A stretch of DNA of 64,000 bases. Origin: Atopomonas sediminilitoris. Lineage in GTDB: Bacteria; Pseudomonadota; Gammaproteobacteria; Pseudomonadales; Pseudomonadaceae. The stretch spans positions 1-64,000 of the forward strand of contig NZ_JAKUMM010000001.1 in assembly GCF_022601735.1 (NCBI RefSeq). Reading direction: 5' to 3'. Below are positions 57,816 through 64,000 of this stretch, one piece after another. The notes below the pieces were generated by a model, which saw only the letters and a program-made list of their open reading frames with translations, was not told the origin of the DNA and made no database searches. The first letter of the stretch is position 1, and every line of letters starts with the position of its first letter. The position numbers and the translations under genes were made by a program.

Positions 57816-58483
57816 TAGTAAGCCTCCTTGTTAGACACTTGTGGCGCCATTTTGAAGGCGGGCTTCTCAAGCTGGTCTTTCTTCCAGGAGCGCAGCGCCC
57901 AGATGAACAAGCCAATCAGGAAGAACGCCGACGGTGGCAACAACAACATACCGTTTGGCAGATACCAACCACCGTCATTGATCACCGGCAGGATTTCGTA
58001 ACCCATCAGCTTGCCTGCACCGAACAGCTCGCGAATAACACCCAAGGCAATCAGCATAACGCTGTAGCCAAGGCCGTTACCGATACCGTCAACGAACGAC
58101 AAGAACGGCGGATTCTGCATGGCGAAAGCCTCAGCGCGGCCCATCACGATACAGTTGGTAATGATCAAGCCGACAAACACCGACAGCTGTTTAGACAGGC
58201 TGTAAGCAAAGGCTTTGAGCACCTGATCCACCATGATCACCAACGAGGCGATGATCACCATCTGCACGATCATGCGAATGGAGCTAGGGATCTGGCTGCG
58301 AATCATGGAAATGAACAGGTTGGAGAAACCGGTTACCAAAGTCAGCGCGATAGACATCACCAGCGCAGTCTTAAGGTTTGAGGTCACCGCCAACGCTGAA
58401 CAGATACCCAGAATCTGCAAGCCAATCGGGTTGTTGTTAAAAATAGGGTTAAGCAGTACTTCTTTGGCTGTCATTTTCGACAT
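57815..58483 (-). CDS. nqrD: Na+-translocating NADH:quinone reductase subunit D
   Basis: The 222-residue membrane subunit is homologous to NqrE. It has the motifs [25 protein letters not shown] and [18 protein letters not shown], the two Cys sites for the shared iron centre. ATG 58483 was chosen because GGAGG stands 7 bases before it; the TTG at 58489 is less likely. Confidence 0.98.
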   Translation of the reverse strand: MSKMTAKEVLLNPIFNNNPIGLQILGICSALAVTSNLKTALVMSIALTLVTGFSNLFISMIRSQIPSSIRMIVQMVIIASLVIMVDQVLKAFAYSLSKQLSVFVGLIITNCIVMGRAEAFAMQNPPFLSFVDGIGNGLGYSVMLIALGVIRELFGAGKLMGYEILPVINDGGWYLPNGMLLLPPSAFFLIGLFIWALRSWKKDQLEKPAFKMAPQVSNKEAY

Positions 58484-58485
58484 GA

Positions 58486-59277
58486 TCAAGCCTCCCCAGC
58501 ACGTAGCTTGGCAAGGAAGGGACCAAAGCCCTGCTCGCCTAACCAGAATTTCAGCAGGCTATCGACCCCGTTACTGGTCAAAGTAGCACCGGCCAACGCA
58601 TCCACTTGATGCACCGCTTCAGCGCTTTGCGGATCAACACCGCCTTTAACCACAGCCACTGACAACTTACCGTCAGCGTCGAACAGGGTTTTACCCGGCC
58701 ATTGACCTTTCCACTTGGGGTTATCCACCTCACCACCCAGCCCTGGCGTTTCCGCATGCTGGTAGAAGCCCATACCCTTCACAGTGTTCAGATCGCCTTT
58801 CAGCGCGATAAAGCCATATAGGGTTGACCACAAGCCATAGCCACGCACGGGCAAAACAACCGTAGTGATTTGACCTGACTCTTCAACCAGATAGACCGTG
58901 GCCAAATTTTCTTGGCGCTTGATCTGGGCTTTATCTTGCTCGCCAGTCAGTACACGTGACTGCTTTGGATCTTTGGCGGCTTTGAACTGGTCGTAGCTCT
59001 TAGCATCAACGGCATCCGAGAATTGACCAGTGCGCAAATCAACGATCTTGGCCGTGATTTTTTCGCCATAAAGCTTTTTGATTTCGCTCGACGACAGCGC
59101 TTTGCCGCCATCTAGGCCAGCAATGGACAAGATGCTGCGCTGCTTATCCAGCTGCTTGTTTTCAATTTGCGTCGGTTTCAGTGCAATAGCAGCACCGGCC
59201 ACGAAGACCGAGCACACCAAGCACACCAGCAACGCCACCACGAGGGTGCGCGCAGTGGATTCCTTTTGGTTAGACAT
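58486..59277 (-). CDS. nqrC: Na+-translocating NADH:quinone reductase subunit C
   Basis: The 263-residue subunit has one N-terminal helix ([22 protein letters not shown]) and a periplasmic FMN domain. The covalent FMN attachment threonine lies in the motif [10 protein letters not shown] (usually SGATxTS; here the Ser before GAT is Ala). ATG 59277 overlaps nqrB by 8 bp. Confidence 0.97.
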   Translation of the reverse strand: MSNQKESTARTLVVALLVCLVCSVFVAGAAIALKPTQIENKQLDKQRSILSIAGLDGGKALSSSEIKKLYGEKITAKIVDLRTGQFSDAVDAKSYDQFKAAKDPKQSRVLTGEQDKAQIKRQENLATVYLVEESGQITTVVLPVRGYGLWSTLYGFIALKGDLNTVKGMGFYQHAETPGLGGEVDNPKWKGQWPGKTLFDADGKLSVAVVKGGVDPQSAEAVHQVDALAGATLTSNGVDSLLKFWLGEQGFGPFLAKLRAGEA

Positions 59278-60481
59278 TACGTGCCAGCCTCCGCTTGATG
59301 TTGGACTGCATGACAAAGTGGTCAATCAACGGTGAGAACAGGTTGGCGAACAGAATGGCCAGCATCATGCCCTCAGGGAAGGCTGGGTTAACCACACGGA
59401 TCAAGACCACCATCAGGCCAATCAAGGCGCCGAAAATCCACTTACCAGTGTTGGTCATTGACGCTGACACTGGGTCAGTCGCCATGAACATCATGCCGAA
59501 GGCAAAGCCACCGACCACCAAATGCCAGTACCAAGGCATGGCGAACAGCGCGTTAGTGTCCGAACCGATGGTATTGAACAGCGTACTGGTAGCCACCATG
59601 CCGATCATGACACCGGCGACAATGCGCCACGCGGCAATCCGAGTCATGACCAAGACGCCACCACCGATCAAGATCGCCAGTGTGCTGGTCTCACCCATTG
59701 AGCCTTGAATATTGCCCAAGAAAGCGTCCATCCAAGTGATGCCGTTAGCGATGATGTGCTCAACGCCACCTGCGGCGCCCAAGCTCAGCGCGGTTGCACC
59801 GGCGTAACCGTCAACGGCAGTCCAGACCGCATCACCCGACATTTGTGCAGGATAAGCAAAGAACAGGAACGCGCGGCCGGTCAGGGCTGGGTTAAGGAAG
59901 TTCTTGCCGGTACCGCCAAACACTTCTTTACCTAACACCACGCCAAAGCTGATACCCAACGCGACCTGCCACAGCGGGATGCTGGGCGGCAGAATCAAGG
60001 CAAACAGCACGGAAGTGACGAAGAAGCCTTCATTGACTTCGTGCTTACGGATAGAAGCGAACAGCACTTCCCAGAAACCGCCGACGATGAAGGTCACCGC
60101 ATACACCGGCACGAAGTACGCTGCACCGTGGATGAAGCAATCCCACAAGCTGTTGGGATCAAAGCCTGCAAACAGGCTAATCAAGCCAAAACGCCATCCA
60201 TCTTGCGCCGCCAACAGGTCAGGCTGCGCAGCAAAGATGCCGTTGGCCTGTGCACCAATGTTGTACATGCCGAAGAACATGGCGGGGAACGTGCATAGCC
60301 ACACCAAAATCATCATGCGCTTAAGGTCTAAGCCGTCACGCACGTGTGCTGTGGATTTAGTCACGCTGGATGGGCGGTACAGGAAGGTATCCACGGCCTC
60401 ATAGAGGGCGAACCACTTCTCGTACTTACCACCGGATTCAAAATTGTGCTCGATCTTATCGAGATAGGAACGTAGCCCCAT
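59270..60481 (-). CDS. nqrB: Na+-translocating NADH:quinone reductase subunit B
   Basis: This 403-residue main membrane subunit carries Na+ across the membrane and holds riboflavin and covalent FMN. It starts [34 protein letters not shown]. The FMN-attachment region reads [13 protein letters not shown], with the Thr in GAT. About ten hydrophobic helices follow. It begins 3 bp after nqrA. Confidence 0.98.
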   Translation of the reverse strand: MGLRSYLDKIEHNFESGGKYEKWFALYEAVDTFLYRPSSVTKSTAHVRDGLDLKRMMILVWLCTFPAMFFGMYNIGAQANGIFAAQPDLLAAQDGWRFGLISLFAGFDPNSLWDCFIHGAAYFVPVYAVTFIVGGFWEVLFASIRKHEVNEGFFVTSVLFALILPPSIPLWQVALGISFGVVLGKEVFGGTGKNFLNPALTGRAFLFFAYPAQMSGDAVWTAVDGYAGATALSLGAAGGVEHIIANGITWMDAFLGNIQGSMGETSTLAILIGGGVLVMTRIAAWRIVAGVMIGMVATSTLFNTIGSDTNALFAMPWYWHLVVGGFAFGMMFMATDPVSASMTNTGKWIFGALIGLMVVLIRVVNPAFPEGMMLAILFANLFSPLIDHFVMQSNIKRRLARNV

Positions 60482-60484
60482 GGA

Positions 60485-61822
60485 TCAACCCTCCTTCTCA
60501 ATGCGCGTTAAATTATCCCGCAGGATTGGGCCGTACTCGTACTTACCGGCACACACATAACTGCACAGCGCTAGATCTTCTTCTTCAAGCTCTAAGCAGC
60601 CAAGCTTCTGTGCCATCTCGGTGTCACCCACGATCAGGTAACGCAGCAACTGAGTCGGCAACACATCCAGCGGCATCACGGACTCGTAGTTACCGACCGA
60701 GACCATCGCGCGGGGTGAGCCGTTGGTTGAGGTGTTGAAGTTGAACTTCTTACCGCCGGCCAACTTGGACACGAAGATATTGAGCACGGAGTGCTTCTCA
60801 ATGCCGGCACGCACGTAGTGCAGCATTTCGCGCTCGCGGCCTTCCTGCAGACAAGACACCTGCTGGTGGTAACGACCCAAGAAAGCAAACGCGCCACGCG
60901 CGGTACGGCCACCTAAGATGGAGCCTGAAATCACGCGATTGTCACCCGCCTGCAACTCGCCAGCGGTTAGCTCATCAAGATTGGCGCCCAAACGGGTACG
61001 CAGCAAACGCGGCTTAGTCACAACGGGTCCTGCCAAAGCGACCACGCGCTCAGTCCAGAGACTACCAGTGGTGAAGAGCTTGCCGATGGCGATCACTTCT
61101 TGGTAGTTGATCGTCCAAACGATTTTATTCACCGAAACAGGATCAAGGAAGTGCACATGCGTGCCTGACAAGCCCGCCGGATGTGGACCCGCAAAAGACT
61201 CACTGGTCACACCCGCCACTTGCGTACCTGGCACTTTGGCGCCGTCCGCATGACAGAGGAATACCTTGGCCAAACGCCCTAGCACGTTTAAGCCTGCCTC
61301 AAAGTCAGCCGCATACTCAGCCAGCACTACAGCAGGGTCTGCTGCGAGCGGATTGGTATCCATAGCGTTAACAAAGATGGACGCAGGAACGGCATCAATC
61401 GCCGGCACCTTGCTGTAAGGACGAGTCCGCAGGGCGGTCCACAGACCGGATTTGACCAAGTTATCGCGAACCGCTTGCGGGTCCACTTTGGTCAGTTGAG
61501 CGGCGTCAAACTGAGCAAAAGTTTCTTGCTCATCGCCCTCAACATCAATCACTACCGATTGCAGCACCCGCTTCTCGCCACGGTGAATGGCGCTAACCAC
61601 ACCGCTGGCCGGAGCAGTAAAAACCACTCCTGGTGTTTTTTTATCGGCAAACAGTACCTGCCCGAGTTTGACGCGATCACCGACTTGCACCTGCATCGTA
61701 GGCTTCATGCCGTGGTAGTCGAACCCCACGACACCTACGCTGCGTACTGGCCTTGCGGACTCAATACGCTGTTCAGGCGCTCCGGTGATAGGCAGATCTA
61801 AACCGCGCTTGATTCTTATCAT
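60485..61822 (-). CDS. nqrA: Na+-translocating NADH:quinone reductase subunit A
   Basis: The 445-residue cytosolic subunit contacts quinone. It begins [18 protein letters not shown] and has a biotinyl/lipoyl-like hammerhead ([38 protein letters not shown]) and a C-terminal region with CGxxY-type Cys ([13 protein letters not shown]). First gene of nqrABCDEF-apbE-nqrM; the promoter should lie in the 257-bp gap to the divergent gene at 62080. Confidence 0.98.
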   Translation of the reverse strand: MIRIKRGLDLPITGAPEQRIESARPVRSVGVVGFDYHGMKPTMQVQVGDRVKLGQVLFADKKTPGVVFTAPASGVVSAIHRGEKRVLQSVVIDVEGDEQETFAQFDAAQLTKVDPQAVRDNLVKSGLWTALRTRPYSKVPAIDAVPASIFVNAMDTNPLAADPAVVLAEYAADFEAGLNVLGRLAKVFLCHADGAKVPGTQVAGVTSESFAGPHPAGLSGTHVHFLDPVSVNKIVWTINYQEVIAIGKLFTTGSLWTERVVALAGPVVTKPRLLRTRLGANLDELTAGELQAGDNRVISGSILGGRTARGAFAFLGRYHQQVSCLQEGREREMLHYVRAGIEKHSVLNIFVSKLAGGKKFNFNTSTNGSPRAMVSVGNYESVMPLDVLPTQLLRYLIVGDTEMAQKLGCLELEEEDLALCSYVCAGKYEYGPILRDNLTRIEKEG

Positions 61823-62079
61823 GTGCCTAGCCTAACCACTGGTTATAAAAATTATCGGGTTCAAGCCTTCATTAAAGATTCTAAACAGTGGCCAACACTG
61901 CTTTATCAGCCTTATTGATGGCACAAACCCAGTTAAAAATCGGGGAGATTATAAAGGCCATACCCCCGAGCATCCACTCAAGCGCTTGGTTTTTTGAGGT
62001 TTTCCTTGAGCAGGACTCGATAATTACATCTCGATACAGCACGCTATGCTCCAGCATAGTCACTAAGTCGAGACTGAGC

Positions 62080-62655
62080 ATGATCAAGTCACGCTTTAAT
62101 CATTTATTGCTGTTGGCGTGCATTATCACTGCCATCAGTGGCCCGGCGCATGCCACCAAAGAGGTACCCTTTGCCCCGCAGATTGAGGTAGATCAACAGC
62201 GCTTACGATTAAACGGTGAGTACCTGTTGGAATACCTGTGGGTCGATGTGTACCGCGCAGCACTGTACCTACCCGCCAGCACAACGCCTCAGGCTGATGA
62301 CGTTTTGAGCCCCGCCCTAAGCAAACGCCTTGAGTTGGCTTACCTGTACGCCCTTAAACGCGACGACTTGATTGAAGCCGCTTGGCAAACGCTGCGTCGC
62401 CAACACAGCCAAACGCTGCTCAAGCGCCTGCAAAGCGACATCGATCAACTGCACGAGGCTTTCACCGCGATCAAGCCCGGCGATCATTACAGCCTGGACT
62501 ACAACGCCAACAACCAAACGCTGACCCTACGCTTTAACCAGCAGGTCGTATTCAGCCGCGCCAATGCAGAGCTAGCCCAAGTGTATTTAGGTATTTGGCT
62601 CGGACCAGAGGGCTTATCCGACGCCCTTCGCGCCGCACTCATCGGCAAACCCTGA
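62080..62655 (+). CDS. secreted chalcone-isomerase-fold protein
   Basis: The 191-residue protein has a signal peptide (HLLLLACIITAISGPAHA). A chalcone isomerase-like domain follows (LRLNGEYLLEYLWVDVYRAALYLPAS, LELAYLYALKRDDLIEAAWQTL, YLGIWLGPEGLSDALRAALIG). Bacterial members are non-enzymatic or of unknown function. ATG 62080 gives a clean signal peptide; the frame is open back to 61888 through the nqrA promoter region. Confidence 0.85.
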   Translation: MIKSRFNHLLLLACIITAISGPAHATKEVPFAPQIEVDQQRLRLNGEYLLEYLWVDVYRAALYLPASTTPQADDVLSPALSKRLELAYLYALKRDDLIEAAWQTLRRQHSQTLLKRLQSDIDQLHEAFTAIKPGDHYSLDYNANNQTLTLRFNQQVVFSRANAELAQVYLGIWLGPEGLSDALRAALIGKP

Positions 62656-62686
62656 ATAACAAGCCACCAATAACCCAGCAGAAACA

Positions 62687-62714
62687 ACACAGGGAGCCGA
62701 AGCTCCCTGTGTTT
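62687..62714. terminator. bidirectional terminator between the chalcone-isomerase-fold gene and gap
   Basis: ACACAGGGAGC and GCTCCCTGTGT form an 11-bp perfect stem with a CGAA loop, between two convergent genes. Confidence 0.7.
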
Positions 62715-62728
62715 GTACAGCCGATGGC

Positions 62729-64000
62729 TTACGCCGGGAAGGCCGGCGGGTTAACCCCAGCCATATCTTCCAGAATACGCACAACCTGACAGCTGTAGCC
62801 AAACTCGTTGTCGTACCACACGTACAGCACAACGCGATTGTCTTGGCAGATAGTGGCCTGACCATCGACCACACCAGCATGACGGCTGCCCACAAAGTCC
62901 GTAGAAACCACTTCCGGCGACTCGGTGTAGTCGATCTGCTTGTGCAGCGGCGACTCCAGCGACATTTCGCGCAGGTAGTTGTTCAGCTCTTCACGCTCAG
63001 CGGCTTTCTCAAGGTTCAGGTTGAGAATGGCCATTGACACGTTCGGCGTCGGGACGCGAATCGCGTTGCCGGTCAGCTTGCCAGCCAGTTCAGGCAGCGC
63101 CTTAGCCACGGCCTTAGCTGCGCCAGTCTCGGTGATCACCATGTTCAACGGTGCACCACGACCACGGCGATCGCCCTTGTGGAAGTTGTCGATCAGGTTC
63201 TGGTCGTTGGTGTACGAGTGCACGGTTTCCACGTGACCATTAACGATACCGAATTTGTCGTTGACGGCTTTCAGCACCGGCACGATGGCGTTAGTGGTGC
63301 AGGACGCGGCGGACACAATCGCATCTTCAGCGGTGATGGTGTCATGGTTGATGCCATGCACGATGTTCTTCAGGCCTTTACCCGGCGCCGTCAGGACGAC
63401 GCGTGCAGCGCCCGGGCACTTCAGGTGCAGGCCCAGGCCTTCGGCGTCACGCCACTTACCGGTGTTGTCCACCACGATGGCGTCTTGGATGCCGTACTGG
63501 GTGTAATCCACAGTCGACGGATCGTTGGAGTAGATCACCTGAATCTGGGTGCCATTGGCGGTAATAGTGTTGTTGACTTCATCAATGGTGATGGTGCCTT
63601 GGAACGGGCCATGTACCGAGTCACGACGCAGCAAGCTGGCACGCTTGACCAGGTCATTGTCGGCACCTTTACGCACCACGATGGCGCGCAGACGCAGGCC
63701 TTCGCCAGCACCGGCTTTTTCGATCATGATGCGCGCCAGCAGGCGACCGATACGGCCAAAGCCGTACAGCACAACGTCAGTGCCTTTGCTCGGCACCGCG
63801 CCTTTCTTGCCAGCCACCGAGGCCAGCTCGTCAGCCACAAACTGCTCAACCGACTTGCCCGCACCAGAACTCTGGTACTTAGCCGCCATGCGACCCAGAT
63901 CAACCGACGCCGCGCCCAGCTTTAAATCTGCCATGGCTTTAAGGATCGGGAAGGTCTCACGCACAGAGATTTCGCTGTTGTCGATTTGACGACGAGCAAA
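62729..64000 (-). CDS. gap: glyceraldehyde-3-phosphate dehydrogenase, 5' end outside window
   Basis: This is a partial gene: the frame is open through base 64000 (coding begins FARRQIDNSEISVRETFPILKAM), so the N-terminus is beyond the right edge. At least 423 residues are present. NAD binding is at VVLYGFGRIGRLLARIM, the catalytic Cys at SAASCTTNAIVPV, and YDNEFGYSCQVVRILEDM ends the catalytic domain. The long N-terminal extension marks the larger Pseudomonas-type GAPDH. It may work in gluconeogenesis or glycolysis. Confidence 0.96.
   Translation of the reverse strand, partial: FARRQIDNSEISVRETFPILKAMADLKLGAASVDLGRMAAKYQSSGAGKSVEQFVADELASVAGKKGAVPSKGTDVVLYGFGRIGRLLARIMIEKAGAGEGLRLRAIVVRKGADNDLVKRASLLRRDSVHGPFQGTITIDEVNNTITANGTQIQVIYSNDPSTVDYTQYGIQDAIVVDNTGKWRDAEGLGLHLKCPGAARVVLTAPGKGLKNIVHGINHDTITAEDAIVSAASCTTNAIVPVLKAVNDKFGIVNGHVETVHSYTNDQNLIDNFHKGDRRGRGAPLNMVITETGAAKAVAKALPELAGKLTGNAIRVPTPNVSMAILNLNLEKAAEREELNNYLREMSLESPLHKQIDYTESPEVVSTDFVGSRHAGVVDGQATICQDNRVVLYVWYDNEFGYSCQVVRILEDMAGVNPPAFPA

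Overview
The window looks like a chromosomal segment of a Pseudomonas-lineage gammaproteobacterium. The right half carries thrS-infC-rpmI-rplT-pheS-pheT-ihfA-merR-tRNA-Pro and lolC-lolD-PilZ-glpQ-sthA-nqrM-apbE-nqrFEDCBA-gap in arrangements typical of that group. The left part is accessory DNA joined to the tRNA-Pro(GGG) gene.

Region 1 (1-20.9 kb) is a copper-resistance island. It starts with the 3' end of an IS3-family element that has cut off the 5' half of a CusA-type RND pump gene. Then come a small secreted DUF2790-type protein, an OprD-family porin, a minus-strand copABCD-like cluster (CopA oxidase, a Met/His-rich protein, CopB, a His-tailed cytochrome c and a DUF411 protein) and a bufferin-type RiPP cassette (precursor, DUF692/MNIO enzyme, DUF2063 partner). 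These are followed by CopZ, a Gabija-like defence pair whose nuclease gene has an in-frame stop, a YHS/HMBD copper P-type ATPase, a DUF2933 protein, a cupredoxin and the CopRS two-component pair. Six copies of a 16-bp near-palindrome (ATTACA-N4-TGTCAG type) lie in front of the copper genes and probably define a CopR regulon. copZ instead has a textbook CueR-type promoter.

Region 2 (21.3-35.7 kb) is a mobile island bounded by a 66-bp perfect direct repeat of the 3' end of tRNA-Pro, with paired integrase arm-like sites inside both ends. It carries a tyrosine integrase, a compact replication/regulation module (AlpA, primase-like Toprim, DUF3987, TubC-docking protein) and a type I restriction operon. 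In that operon a 578-residue reverse-transcriptase-like gene sits between hsdS and hsdR with 2-bp gaps on both sides. This hsdM-hsdS-RT-hsdR locus is the most intriguing candidate system in the window. The 800 bp before the tRNA hold an array of diverged, 12-bp-spaced short repeats and a gene remnant, suggesting repeated integration at this site.

Region 3 (35.6-64 kb) is core genome: translation genes, an FAD oxidoreductase, a chemoreceptor, a MocR regulator, GreB, lipoprotein export (LolCD), a PilZ protein, a phosphodiesterase, the soluble transhydrogenase SthA, the Na+-translocating NADH:quinone oxidoreductase with its maturation factors ApbE and NqrM, a chalcone-isomerase-fold protein, and a gap gene that runs off the right edge.
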